Assembly: GCF_014198245.1 (NCBI RefSeq)
Contig: NZ_JACIHE010000002.1
Coordinates: forward strand, 186,001-250,000
DNA length: 64,000 bases
Direction: 5' to 3'
DNA from: Bradyrhizobium sp. cir1
GTDB taxonomy: Bacteria > Pseudomonadota > Alphaproteobacteria > Rhizobiales > Xanthobacteraceae
Positions 33,580 to 42,305 of this stretch are shown piece by piece (positions within the stretch are counted from its first letter, which is position 1; each line of letters opens with the position of its first letter). The notes under the pieces were generated by a model. It was not told where the DNA came from. It saw only the letters and a program-made list of their open reading frames with translations, and made no database searches. Both the position numbers and the translations under genes were made by a program.

Positions 33580-33810
33580 GTCGCGCCCCGCCTCCATGAT
33601 CGCTTTCGCAAGACGCGCCGGATCGGAGCACAGGTCGTGGCTTCCTGATACCTGCACCAGGCGGAACAGGTCGAGCTTCTCCGACAGCCGCGGATGCCAG
33701 CCATAGCTGTGCTGGCAGCGCGGTCCCCTCGGTGCAGTTGATATAGGACTTTGCCAGTGGCATCTCAGCCGGATTGGCCTTCAGCGCGATCTTGTCGGTG
33801 AAAGTTGCGT
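33577..33810 (-). pseudogene. Alpha/beta hydrolase, C-terminal scrap with frameshift
   Basis: On the reverse strand one frame reads FTDKIALKANPAEMPLAKSY, continuing INCTEG; near 33712 the sense moves to another frame reading QHSYGWHPRLSEKLDLFRLV, QVSGSHDLCSDPARLAKAI and a proper stop at 33577. Together this is the last 70 or so residues of an alpha/beta hydrolase, including the catalytic His (GSHD). The N-terminal part is gone and the frame is broken, so it is dead. Confidence 0.65.
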
Positions 33811-33949
33811 GTCAATCGCCGAGCCATTTGACCCCGATCTGCGTCCAACGCTGACCCCACCCACTGTGTCTGAAGGTATTGCCAATACAAAGGATCTCGA
33901 GTTTCCGGACCGCTGGAATCAGTGATTGCGCGCTGACGCCAACATCTTC

Positions 33950-34546
33950 TCAATGCGGTGGACTGCGCCGCAGCTTCCAGCATGGCACCATTCGCTCAAG
34001 TGAACTCTGAGGTGTAAAGACCTCGTGCACTACAACCGCTGCAACGTGCGTCAGTAGCATGCCGTAAACAGCCCACGCACCCCAATCGTGAATGGTCTGT
34101 CCGAGCTTTGACAAGATCTCGTCTAGGGGGACTATCCGCGGCCAAGAAAAGAGGCCGAAGAAGGAAAGCGGATAGCCACCAGCTCCTGAAAATAGATAGC
34201 CGGAGATGGGCATGATTATCATCAGGAGATATAGGAACAGGTGCACTCCGCGAGCGGCCGCGCGAGTAACGACAGTGCTGTGCGCCATCTCAGTCGGCCC
34301 TGGCACCAGTAAGCGGTAGGCAATCCGGGGTACGATCAGAAGAAGCGCGATCATGCCGAAGGACTTATGGACCTCAAGCAAGGTTCGCCGTAGCGAAGTG
34401 CCTGGGAGCTGGAACGACGCCCAGAAACCGAGCACGACTGCAACGATGATGATGACGGCCATGCTCCAGTGGAAGGCGCGTTGCACATGATCGTAGACCT
34501 CTCTTGAAGACTCGTCGGCGGTTTCTGGCTGGGACAATTCTGACAC
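33950..34546 (-). CDS. Cytochrome b561 family protein
   Basis: A 198-residue membrane protein with four spans and the expected His ligands: VQRAFHWSMAV in helix 1, LEVHKSFGMIAL in helix 2 and TIHDWGAWAVYGMLLTHVAAVV in helix 4. It fits the bacterial CybB/YodB type, which passes electrons between quinone and haem in the inner membrane. I chose GTG 34546, giving the usual N-terminal length; the open frame extends further upstream into the LysR gene, which is unlikely. Divergent from the LysR regulator at 34649. Confidence 0.82.
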   Translation of the reverse strand: MSELSQPETADESSREVYDHVQRAFHWSMAVIIIVAVVLGFWASFQLPGTSLRRTLLEVHKSFGMIALLLIVPRIAYRLLVPGPTEMAHSTVVTRAAARGVHLFLYLLMIIMPISGYLFSGAGGYPLSFFGLFSWPRIVPLDEILSKLGQTIHDWGAWAVYGMLLTHVAAVVVHEVFTPQSSLERMVPCWKLRRSPPH

Positions 34547-34648
34547 AGGCCTATCGCAATTTTGAATGGAGTTACTTGGATTGAAATTAGATTCGGCGCT
34601 ACGCTGCGAGCAAACGCGAAAAATTTGTTCGTCAGTTGAGAGGTTCTC

Positions 34649-35566
34649 ATGCAGTCCCGCTTGCCATCGCTGAACGCGATTCGTGCCTTTGAGGCCGCCG
34701 CCCGGCACCTAAGCTTCAAGAGCGCGGCAGCGGAATTGCACGTCACGCCATCCGCGATCAGCCATCAAATCCGACTCATGGAGGCCGACCTTGGGTTTGA
34801 GCTGTTTCTACGGAGCGCAAACGCCATCAAATTGACCGAGACCGCAGAGCGGATGTTGCCGCAGTTGACCGCTGGATTGGATCTCATTCGACGTACGGTT
34901 GCGCCGGAGATCATTTCTGGACGAGAGAGGTTACTTTATATCACCACGCTGCCGACCTTCGCGGCGCGCTGGTTTCTTCCCCGAATGCAACGCTTTTACA
35001 GTCAGAATCCTGCCTGCCGCATTAGCATCGATGCCTCTGCGGAGGTCGTAAATCTCCAACAATCGCGGTTTGACTGCGCGATCCGAAATGGAGGTGGCAA
35101 TTGGCCTGGCTTGTTGACCGACCGACTGTTTGGGGAGCGTCTGACACCCGTTTGCAGCCCCAGGCTTTTGCGGGAAAGTCGATGTGATCTCACTGCACGT
35201 CCAACGCTGCACGTTCAGACCCGGCCAAAGGACTGGCCGGTTTGGCTCGCGACCGCAGGGCTCACGAAAGACGGTAAAGAGGAGATTTGGCTTAGCTCGC
35301 GTAGCCTAGCCATCCAGGGAGCAATTGAGGGCCTCGGATACGCATTAGTCGATCCTTCTTTCATTGCTGACGATTTAGCCAGCGGGCGGCTCACTTTATC
35401 CCATCCGAAAGTGCATTCGGCGAGCGCGGGAACTTACTATCTGGTTTACAGAGAAGAAGCGTCGCGAAACTACTCGTTTCAACAATTCCGTACTTGGGTG
35501 CTGCAAGAGGCTTCCGCGTATGCCGCAAATTCAATCGATCGAAGACAAGATGCTAGCGCTGTGTGA
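34649..35566 (+). CDS. LysR-family regulator, GcvA type
   Basis: A 305-residue LTTR opening SLNAIRAFEAAARHLSFKSA and AAELHVTPSAISHQIRLME, the GcvA-like HTH, followed by the effector domain with TTLPTFAARWFLPRM. Divergent from the cytochrome b561 gene, which it may control. Base composition is more AT-rich than that of the catabolic operons to the left. Immediately downstream lies a run of broken genes. Confidence 0.85.
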   Translation: MQSRLPSLNAIRAFEAAARHLSFKSAAAELHVTPSAISHQIRLMEADLGFELFLRSANAIKLTETAERMLPQLTAGLDLIRRTVAPEIISGRERLLYITTLPTFAARWFLPRMQRFYSQNPACRISIDASAEVVNLQQSRFDCAIRNGGGNWPGLLTDRLFGERLTPVCSPRLLRESRCDLTARPTLHVQTRPKDWPVWLATAGLTKDGKEEIWLSSRSLAIQGAIEGLGYALVDPSFIADDLASGRLTLSHPKVHSASAGTYYLVYREEASRNYSFQQFRTWVLQEASAYAANSIDRRQDASAV

Positions 35567-35641
35567 TCCGATTGTTCTCGGCATCCGCCTGAGGATGGGA
35601 GTGATGGAAGCGACGCCTCACGTCACCTGACTCGGCTTATA

Positions 35642-35667
35642 GGGCATCACCAGCTATCGTGATGCCC
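35642..35667. terminator. Stem-loop after the LysR gene
   Basis: GGGCATCAC and GTGATGCCC form a nine-pair stem with an eight-base loop, 75 bases after the LysR stop. No T-run follows, so it is either a weak terminator or a repeat element. Confidence 0.35.
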
Positions 35668-35765
35668 TCCTACCGAACTCCTCTAACAATAACTCATCAC
35701 AGGGTCGGGCCGGATTTCACCACGTCATTGGACATTTTCCAGCATCGGGAAGCATAGCCGCGGGG

Positions 35766-36060
35766 TGACGACCTGCATCTTTCCGGTGCGACGCTCCATT
35801 GGATCTCGGACGCCTAAATAGGGCCCTGGATGCGTTGGCGACGATCTATGGGCAGAAGCTGTGGCGTTGCAAGGGCATCGTACATTCAGTCGGACACCGC
35901 AGCCGCCTTGTGGTTCAGGGCGTGCGAGCGGTCGTCCAGATTAGCGGTGGAACGATGTGGCGACCTTTCGAGCCTCGCCGAACGGTGCTCATATTTCATT
36001 GGTTTGGAGCTCGAGTCAGCCGCGATCCAAGAACGTCTAAATAACTGCAGGACGCTCGAC
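35766..36060 (+). pseudogene. CobW/G3E-family GTPase, C-terminal domain remnant
   Basis: Joined forward frames give DDLHLSGATLHWISDA, then RALDALATIYGQKLWRCKGI, VHSVGHRSRLVVQGV, and after a frameshift near 35990 FIGLELESAAIQERLNNC. This is the CobW C-terminal domain, whose LRVKGI...R.V.QGV pattern is diagnostic. The GTPase half is missing, and a stop (35816-35818) plus a frameshift interrupt the rest. CobW proteins are zinc or cobalt metallochaperones. Confidence 0.65.
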
Positions 36061-36118
36061 GAAAAGGCGCCAGCAGTGCAGATGGACCCATCAATCAGAA
36101 ACGACGAGTGAGGAAGCC

Positions 36119-36390
36119 TTGAAGCGTCGTGAATTTCCTGAAGGTGGGGACGAGTGCCGGCGGAGGTGTGCTTGCTACCTCGATCGCAGCGCCGGCGATC
36201 GCGCAAACTCAGCCCGAGATCAAATGGAGGATCCCTCGAGTTTCCGGAAATCGATCGATAGCTTGTACGGTGCTGCGGACTTCATGGTGAAGCGGGTGGC
36301 GGAGATTTGCGGTCAATCGCTTCAAGATACAATTGTTCGCACCAGGCGAAATTGTACCAGCGTTGCAAGTGCCAGACGCGAGACAAAATA
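36119..36390 (+). pseudogene. TRAP transporter binding protein DctP, N-terminal remnant
   Basis: With frame changes the strand reads MKRREF, then LKVGTSAGGGVLATSIAAPA and IAQTQPEIKWRI, then SSFRKSIDSLYGAADFMVKR, then NRFKIQLFAPGEIVPALQV. This is a DctP/DctP-like solute-binding protein with a Tat-type leader. At least three frameshifts (near 36138, 36235 and 36313) break it, and the C-terminal two thirds are gone. The first codon is TTG. Confidence 0.75.
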
Positions 36391-36410
36391 GAACCGTCGA
36401 AATGGCCTGA

Positions 36411-36767
36411 TCAACGGGCTTGCGCTGTTTGCCACGACCGCAGGTAGCCGCAGAGTGCGGCGAGGGCGGAGCTTAGCGGCAAGTAGAGGACGTCAAGCCA
36501 TAAATGGCCGGTACCGCTGACCACCGCATAAACTCCAAGACCGACGCAAGAATGGACGCGAGCGCGCCGTTCAGCACTTTCGTCATGCTTCGCGATGCCT
36601 GCCGAGACGTAGCCACCAAGGACCGAGCAGAGCCCGCCCAGATTGCTCGATGTAGCAAGGAAGATGGTACTCGTCTTCAGTATCTCTATAACAGGTCCAG
36701 CGTCGCGGTCGGGCGGAGATCGCACCCTTGCCGAGTCTAGACGTAGATCGTGGCGGGGCATCGCCAT
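36411..36767 (-). pseudogene. Small membrane protein with compensating frameshifts
   Basis: The reverse strand stays open for 118 codons, but the meaningful text switches frame in the middle: ATSSNLGGLCSVLGGYVSAGIAKHD in one frame, KVLNGALASIL in the next, then CVGLGVYAVVSGTGHLWL back in the first. A four-span hydrophobic protein results when joined. The central segment of the open frame (ESAERRARVHS) would be charged and out of character. I know no named family. It may be a decayed gene or a still-translated variant. Confidence 0.4.
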
Positions 36768-36787
36768 GGCCGACTAGCTGCGGGAGT

Positions 36788-37702
36788 CTAATTTGCAGGG
36801 GAGGATACGATGCTACGTGAGGTATTATAGATGGCGCGGATGACTTCGAGGATCTCGCGAACCTCCGGCGAGGTGTCGCTGGCGCGAAAGCTCATGATGA
36901 GCGGTGAGGTGATCGAATCTTCCGCGAGCGGACGATAGAGCACATCGTGTCTGCGCAGGTGTTGGACGGATTGCGGGACCAAGCTGATACCCACGCCGGC
37001 TGCGACCAAGCCCAACGCGGTCTGCAGCTCGCGGACTTCCTGAACGACTTGCGCCTCCATGCTCCGATCGCGGAAGAAGGACAATATCTGATCGGCATAG
37101 CTCGGCCGCGGCGACCTCGGATAAAGCACCAGAGGTTCGGCGGCGATATCGACGAAGCGCAGCGTCTCACGTTCGCGCAAGGGATGGTCGGGCGATAGTG
37201 CAACCAGCAGGCTCTCCTCGACAATCACCTCGCGACGGATGGCCGGATCGTCGAACCGGAGACGACCGAAGCCGACATCGATGCGCCCCTCCTTGAGGGC
37301 TGCGATCTGTTCCACCGTGTTCATTTCGATGAGCCCGACTTCGAGCCGGGAATGGGCCGCGCGGAAACCGCGGACCACATCGGGTAAGCCACCATAGAGA
37401 GCGGAGCCGACGAAGCCGATGATAAGCTGGCGCCGTCCGGCTTCACCGAAGCGGCGGGTCGTAATGCGGAGTTCGTCGGCCCGCTCCAGGATCTGCAGGG
37501 CATGCTCGTGAAAGAAACGCCCCGCGGGCGTGAGCCGCAGCGGCCGGCTGCCGCGTTCAAACAGCGCGACGCCGAGTTCCTCTTCCAGATCGCGCATCTG
37601 CCGGCTCAGGGGTGGTTGGGCGATGCGCAGCTTCTCCGCCGCCCGGGTAAAGCTCCGTTCGCCGGCGACCGCCGTGAAATAACGCAGATGACGCAGTTCC
37701 AC
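36788..37702 (-). CDS. catR: LysR-family regulator CatR/BenM-like
   Basis: A 304-residue LTTR with MELRHLRYFTAVAGERSFTRAA, LRIAQPPLSRQMRDLEEELG and LFERGSRPLRLTPAG, the hallmark opening of the CatR/CatM/BenM group that senses cis,cis-muconate. The effector domain follows (FVGSALYGGLPDVVRGFRA). Divergent from catB, with an ATAC-N7-GTAT palindrome four bases from its own start codon, so it probably activates catBC and represses itself. Confidence 0.88.
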   Translation of the reverse strand: MELRHLRYFTAVAGERSFTRAAEKLRIAQPPLSRQMRDLEEELGVALFERGSRPLRLTPAGRFFHEHALQILERADELRITTRRFGEAGRRQLIIGFVGSALYGGLPDVVRGFRAAHSRLEVGLIEMNTVEQIAALKEGRIDVGFGRLRFDDPAIRREVIVEESLLVALSPDHPLRERETLRFVDIAAEPLVLYPRSPRPSYADQILSFFRDRSMEAQVVQEVRELQTALGLVAAGVGISLVPQSVQHLRRHDVLYRPLAEDSITSPLIMSFRASDTSPEVREILEVIRAIYNTSRSIVSSPAN

Positions 37703-37705
37703 TTG

Positions 37706-37720
37706 ATACCTTCTAGGTAT
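37706..37720. promoter_or_regulatory. CatM/BenM-type operator
   Basis: ATACCTTCTAGGTAT is a perfect palindrome that fits both the general LysR box T-N11-A and the stricter ATAC-N7-GTAT site known for CatM and BenM. It overlaps the region just upstream of catR and lies 78 bases before catB. A partial second copy (ATAC at 37733) could be the activation subsite. Confidence 0.75.
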
Positions 37721-37797
37721 GGATAGGGACCAATACGGTCTTTGACCTGCGGGCCTTTGGCATGGAATCCCTATTGCTAACAGGAGAAACGCCCTTC

Positions 37798-38973
37798 ATG
37801 AGCACCAGCGTGGCAGCTCGCATCGACGAGGTCGAGACCTTTTTGGTCGATGTGCCCACTATCCGCCCGCATCGATTGTCGATGCATACGATGAACAGCC
37901 AGTGCCTGGTCCTGGTCATGATCCGGTGCTCCGACGGGACCATCGGACTGGGCGAGGGCACGACCATCGGCGGCCTCAGCTATGGCGAGGAGAGTCCGGA
38001 AGGCATCAAGCTGACCATCGACACTTACATCGCCCCGGCCATCGTCGGCATGGACGCTTCCCGCGTCGCCGCCGTCATGGCGAGCGTGCAGCGACGGGTG
38101 AAGGGCAACCGCTTCGCCAAATGCGCGGTGGAGACCGCGCTCTTGGACGCTCTCGGCAAGCGCCTCGGCCAGCCGGTATCGGAACTCCTCGGCGGGCGCC
38201 AGCACGACACATTGCCGGTTGCCTGGACGCTTGCCAGCGGCGACACGGCCCGCGACATCGATGAAGCGGAGCAAATGCTGGCCAAGCGCCGCCACAACAT
38301 TTTCAAGCTGAAGATCGGTCTGCGTGCGTGGGATGCCGATGTGGCCCATGTGGCAGCGATCAAGAAGGCCCTTGGAGACCGCGCCAGCGTGCGCGTGGAT
38401 GTGAACCAGGCCTGGACTGAGCCCGTCGCGCGGCGCGGCATCGCCGCTCTGGAGGTCGCCGGCGTGGACCTGGTCGAACAACCGCTTCCGCGCGACAATC
38501 GATTGGCCCAGGCGCGCCTCGCCGGCCGCTTCACGATTGCCATCATGGCCGATGAGGCCTTGCATGGCCTGACCGACGCCTTCGACATCGCGGCCAACGG
38601 CACGGCCGATGTGTTCGCATTGAAGATCGCGCAGGCAGGCGGCTTGTTCGACGCCGCGAAGATCGCGGCCGTCGCGGAGGCTGCGGGGATCGGCCTTTAC
38701 GGCGGCACGATGCTCGAAGGCGGTGTCGGCACAGCCGCTTCGGCGCAGCTGTTCTCAGCGTTGCCGCAACTCGCGTGGGGCACCGAACTGTTCGGTCCGC
38801 TGTTGCTGACCGAGGAGATCCTGGCGACGCCCCTGCGTTATGCCGACTTCGCGCTGCAGGTACCGTCGACTCCGGGCATCGGCGTCGAACTGGACATGGA
38901 GCGCGTCGCATTTTTCAGCCGCGACCGCCGCGCAGCGCGCGTCCATCCAGTTCGTACGGCTGTGGGAGCCTGA
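37798..38973 (+). CDS. catB: Muconate cycloisomerase
   Basis: A 391-residue enolase-superfamily enzyme. The N-terminal capping domain has LSMHTMNSQCLVLVMIRC; the barrel follows with FKLKIGL (catalytic Lys), VRVDVNQAW and VEQPLPRDN (metal Asp and Glu), MADEAL and LKIAQAGGL. This is the muconate lactonizing branch, which converts cis,cis-muconate to muconolactone in the beta-ketoadipate pathway. ATG 37798 follows AGGAGA; an in-frame ATG 36 bases upstream is less likely. catC follows three bases after the stop. No catA is present in the window. Confidence 0.9.
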   Translation: MSTSVAARIDEVETFLVDVPTIRPHRLSMHTMNSQCLVLVMIRCSDGTIGLGEGTTIGGLSYGEESPEGIKLTIDTYIAPAIVGMDASRVAAVMASVQRRVKGNRFAKCAVETALLDALGKRLGQPVSELLGGRQHDTLPVAWTLASGDTARDIDEAEQMLAKRRHNIFKLKIGLRAWDADVAHVAAIKKALGDRASVRVDVNQAWTEPVARRGIAALEVAGVDLVEQPLPRDNRLAQARLAGRFTIAIMADEALHGLTDAFDIAANGTADVFALKIAQAGGLFDAAKIAAVAEAAGIGLYGGTMLEGGVGTAASAQLFSALPQLAWGTELFGPLLLTEEILATPLRYADFALQVPSTPGIGVELDMERVAFFSRDRRAARVHPVRTAVGA

Positions 38974-38976
38974 GCC

Positions 38977-39267
38977 ATGCTGTTCCAGGTTGAAATGACC
39001 GTCGAGATTCCGCACGGGCTCGCCCCTGACGTGGTCGCGCAGCTGAAAGAAACCGAGCGTCAACGCGCGCAGGAGCTGCAGCGCAGCGGTCAATGGCGCC
39101 ATCTGTGGAGGGTCGCCGGTCGCTACGCCAATATCAGCATCTTCGACGTGGAGAGCAATGAGGCGCTGCACGACATTCTGTCGACCTTGCCGCTCTTCCC
39201 CTTCATGCGCGTGAGCGTGACCCCGTTGTGCCGGCACCCCTCGTCCAATCGTGCCGACGACGGCTAG
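38977..39267 (+). CDS. catC: Muconolactone Delta-isomerase
   Basis: A 96-residue protein of the CatC family: MLFQVEMTVEIPHGL, LKETERQRAQELQRSGQWRH, LWRVAGRYANISIFDVES and LPLFPFMRVSVTPL. CatC forms decamers and moves the double bond of muconolactone to give 3-oxoadipate enol-lactone. The length is standard. Co-transcribed with catB. Confidence 0.92.
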   Translation: MLFQVEMTVEIPHGLAPDVVAQLKETERQRAQELQRSGQWRHLWRVAGRYANISIFDVESNEALHDILSTLPLFPFMRVSVTPLCRHPSSNRADDG

Positions 39268-39336
39268 GTGCGCGATCCGGGTCTCGGTCAACCAAAACAG
39301 CAATAGTGATCAATTTCCTTGGGCGGAAACAACACC

Positions 39337-40710
39337 ATGAACGAACAAAGCATTGCCGAGCCGCTAGAGCCCCTCTACGTACCCACGTCGGGCAATGACC
39401 ATCAAGAACGGGACACTGCGATTGAAAAGGCTGCGATGCGCAAGATCATCTGGCGCATCGTTCCGATCCTGACCCTGTCGTACTTCCTGGCCTATCTTGA
39501 CCGCATCAATATCGGGTTTGCAGCGCTCGAGATGAACAAGAGTCTCGGCCTGTCCAGCACCGTCTACGGGTGGGCGGCCGGTGTGTTCTTCATCGCCTAC
39601 ATCATTTTCGAAATTCCGAGCAATCTCATCCTGGAGCGCGTCGGCACACGGGTATGGATCGCACGCATTCTCATGACGTGGGGACTGATCGCGGCCGGGG
39701 CTGCCTTCGTCGTCGGCCCGGCGTCGCTCGTCATCGTGCGGTTCCTGCTGGGTTTCGCAGAGGCAGGCTTCTTTCCGGGCGTTCTGCTCTATCTCACCTA
39801 TTGGTGCCCGGCGGCTTACCGCGCCAAAGTCATCGCTGCGTTTTCAGTGTCGGTGCCGCTCGCAGGCTTCGTCGGCTCGCCTCTGTCGGGTGCGCTTCTC
39901 GGAATGGACGGCTATCTGGGACTGCACGGGTGGCAGTGGCTGTTCATTGTTGAAGGATTGCCCGCGACGTTCCTGGGCCTCTTCGTCCTCGTCTACCTTC
40001 CCAGCAAACCGGACTCCGCCAGCTGGCTGTCGCGCGACGAGAAGCGTTGGCTGCAGCGGAAGCTGGCCGCAGAGGAGCTGAGCAACGCGGGCGGCTCACA
40101 TGGCAGCGTGTGGCGCACGCTGGCGAACCCCCGGGTTCTCGCCCTTGGGCTCGCCTCAGCCGGCAGCCTTGCGACCGGCTACGGCCTGGCCTTCTGGCAG
40201 CCGCAGATGGTGAAGTCGTTCGGTCTGACGAACTTCCAGACCGGCCTGGTCAATGCCGTTCCCTTTGCTGTCGCGGCGGTCGGCATGTTCGTCTGGGCGC
40301 GTCGCTCCGACGGTCGGCGGGAACGCGTCTGGCATACGGTGGTGCCCTTGCTGGTCTCTGCGGTCGCGTTGGCGTCCTGCATCTATCTTCATCAACTGAG
40401 CCTGGTGGTCGTTGCGCTGTGCTTTGCGCTGCTCGGGGGATACGGGGTGAAAGGACCGTTCTGGGCGCTGGTCTCCGAGTGGACGTCGCCGTCTGAAAAG
40501 GCGGCCGCGATCGCTATGATCAATTCGCTCGCCAACATTTCCGGCTTCGTGGCTCCCTTTCTCCTCGGGTTCATCAAGGATCAGACGGGAAGCTTCGTGC
40601 TCGGGTTGATTCCGATGATCGTCCTCGCCTGCATCGGCGCGGCAACCATTTTGATCCTGAAGGGATACGGGGCCTCAGGCTCACGCCAACCTGTATCATC
40701 ACCGGGGTGA
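39337..40710 (+). CDS. MFS transporter, anion:cation symporter (ACS) family
   Basis: A 457-residue major facilitator. FLAYLDRINIGFAALEMNKSLG in helix 1 and FFIAYIIFEIPSNLILERVG are ACS-family hallmarks, and GFAEAGFFPGVLLYLTYW is also typical. The family imports carboxylates such as phthalate, hydroxyphenylacetate and tartrate. I chose ATG 39337 over a TTG at 39319. Following catBC, it may import muconate, an aromatic acid or a lactone feeding the beta-ketoadipate route. Confidence 0.86.
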   Translation: MNEQSIAEPLEPLYVPTSGNDHQERDTAIEKAAMRKIIWRIVPILTLSYFLAYLDRINIGFAALEMNKSLGLSSTVYGWAAGVFFIAYIIFEIPSNLILERVGTRVWIARILMTWGLIAAGAAFVVGPASLVIVRFLLGFAEAGFFPGVLLYLTYWCPAAYRAKVIAAFSVSVPLAGFVGSPLSGALLGMDGYLGLHGWQWLFIVEGLPATFLGLFVLVYLPSKPDSASWLSRDEKRWLQRKLAAEELSNAGGSHGSVWRTLANPRVLALGLASAGSLATGYGLAFWQPQMVKSFGLTNFQTGLVNAVPFAVAAVGMFVWARRSDGRRERVWHTVVPLLVSAVALASCIYLHQLSLVVVALCFALLGGYGVKGPFWALVSEWTSPSEKAAAIAMINSLANISGFVAPFLLGFIKDQTGSFVLGLIPMIVLACIGAATILILKGYGASGSRQPVSSPG

Positions 40711-40713
40711 CGT

Positions 40714-40880
40714 CTACTTGGCAGGGAGGCGGACCGCGCAAAAATCAGGACCAGTGCGCACGACCGGAGCTTGCCCAACCGGAATGGTGGCCGTCACCGC
40801 GTTGGTTGCGGTGCTCATCACCGACGCCGTGTTGCCACCCCCATTCGCGGCATTTGGATAGCGCACGACGCCCTTGCCAG
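40714..40880 (-). pseudogene. YVTN beta-propeller scrap
   Basis: The reverse strand reads YPNAANGGGNTASVMSTATN, then AVTATIPVGQAPVV, which is one blade of the 40-residue YVTN/YncE propeller repeat (N.VSVIDTATN.VTATIPVG..P). It continues to a stop at 40714. Only one blade remains, fused in frame to the hydroquinone reductase scrap upstream, so it is a rearrangement product. Confidence 0.55.
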
Positions 40881-40939
40881 GGTAGGAACGTGTAACGCTC
40901 GGTTGTGGCTGCCGTAATAGTGCCCCTTGATGTGTTGGA

Positions 40940-41147
40940 AACTGACGGTCGAGCGAGACGTAGAGATGGTAGCGGCCCGCCTCGGCCATGAAGCGTCGTT
41001 TTCCCTCGGCGGCGTCCCCGTCCGGTGTGATCCAGTCGCGAAATATCGACGGCCGATGCTTGAGCGTCCAATTCGACATATCGACGCTTTTGAGGTATCG
41101 GGGCTCAACTCTACCTTGCGCCAGGCGCCATTGATCAGTTCACCCAT
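40940..41147 (-). pseudogene. Glutathionyl-hydroquinone reductase (YqjG/PcpF), N-terminal scrap
   Basis: From ATG 41147 the strand reads MGELINGAWRKVELSPDTSK; after a frameshift near 41088 it reads IFRDWITPDGDAAEGKRRF and MAEAGRYHLYVSL. This is the conserved N-terminus of glutathionyl-hydroquinone reductases (FR.WIT.DG......F.AE..RYHLYVS). The text stops before the catalytic CPWAHR motif and passes into a YVTN blade. The start overlaps the LLM oxidoreductase stop (TAGATG), so it was once the next gene of that operon. Confidence 0.75.
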
Positions 41148-42191
41148 CTACGCTTTCCGGTCTGGCGCGTCTCGAAGCAGTGGCACGACTTTGACGCCAA
41201 GCAACTCGATCGATCGCCGCATAGCCTCTGTTTCGAGTGCGGCGGTGCTCATCTGAAGCGTGATGCGGGACACGCCGCCCAATGCTTGGCTGCACGCCTT
41301 TATCTTGGCAGCGACCGTGTGCGGACTGCCGATCAGGAAGGCCCCTGCGGGACCGCACATAGCCTCGAATTGCGCCCGCGTCGGCGGCAGCCAGCCCCGC
41401 TCCTTCGCGCCGGTGCTAAACGCCTGGAACCAGCCGGGAAAGAAAGCCTCTCTGGCCGCCTCGTCCGTATCGGCGACAAAACCCATGGCATGGACACCGA
41501 CCTTTTGTTTGGCCAGCGGATGACCCGCGGCCTGCCAAGCGCGCCGGTAGAGGTCGACAGCAGGCCGGAAGCGCTCGAAGCTGCCGCCGATAATGGCGAC
41601 CATCAGCGGCAGGCCAAGCGTACCGGCGCGCGCGAACGAACCTGGCGTACCGCCAACGCCGAGCCAGATCGGCAACCGTTCCTGATGCGGGCGAGGATAA
41701 ACACCTTCACCATTCAGCGCTGGCCGGAAACGGCCATTCCAACTGATATGAGGCGCATCGTTGAGCTTGAGCAGGAGGTCGAGCTTTTCGGCAAACAACG
41801 CATCATAGTCGCGCAGGTCGTAGCCAAACAGCGGATAGGCTTCGGTGAAAGACCCCCTGCCAACCACAAGTTCGGCTCTGCCTTTCGAAATAAGATCGAG
41901 TGTCGCGAACTCCTGAAACACCCGTACCGGGTCGGCAGCGCTGATCACCGCGACCGCGCTTGTCAGCCTGATAGTCTTCGTGCGCGCCGCCGCAGCCGCG
42001 AGAATAACGGCAGGCGCCGAGTCGAGCGTGTTCTCCCGGTGATGCTCGCCCATGCCGAAGACGTCCAGGCCGACCTGGTCGGCCAGCTCCATTTCTGCAA
42101 GCACGCTTTCCATGCGATCAGGGGCGGACTGCAAATGGCCTGTCCTTGGGTCGATCGCAAGCATCGCAAAACTATCGATACCGATCTCCAC
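41148..42191 (-). CDS. LLM-class flavin-dependent oxidoreductase
   Basis: A 347-residue luciferase-like monooxygenase. It has MEIGIDSFAMLAIDP, ADQVGLDVFGMGEHHRENTL, LTSAVAVISAADPVRVFQEFATLD, LISKGRAELVVGRGSF and LPIWLGVGGTPGSFARAG. Such enzymes use reduced FMN or F420-like flavin; the closest wording is the LLM subgroup near LysR/DoxX/quinone-stress genes. GTG start at 42191. Downstream the hydroquinone reductase is destroyed; upstream, across 114 bases, is the DoxX gene of the same direction. A shortened copy lies at 43812-44019. Confidence 0.87.
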   Translation of the reverse strand: MEIGIDSFAMLAIDPRTGHLQSAPDRMESVLAEMELADQVGLDVFGMGEHHRENTLDSAPAVILAAAAARTKTIRLTSAVAVISAADPVRVFQEFATLDLISKGRAELVVGRGSFTEAYPLFGYDLRDYDALFAEKLDLLLKLNDAPHISWNGRFRPALNGEGVYPRPHQERLPIWLGVGGTPGSFARAGTLGLPLMVAIIGGSFERFRPAVDLYRRAWQAAGHPLAKQKVGVHAMGFVADTDEAAREAFFPGWFQAFSTGAKERGWLPPTRAQFEAMCGPAGAFLIGSPHTVAAKIKACSQALGGVSRITLQMSTAALETEAMRRSIELLGVKVVPLLRDAPDRKA

Positions 42192-42305
42192 TCTTCATTC
42201 CTTTCGAGGCGCGATACTGAGAACTTGCGCGATCTGAAACCTCGACAATGCGGTGTTGATCTTCAAAGGCATTCAAGAGTGCCTGTTTTGAGCCCGACTT
42301 CGGTT

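Noticed and set aside
33809..33861. Repeated TGACCCC words resembling the end of an IS21-type element
   Set aside because: There is no second end, no istA/istB text and no target duplication in view, so I do not annotate it as a mobile element.
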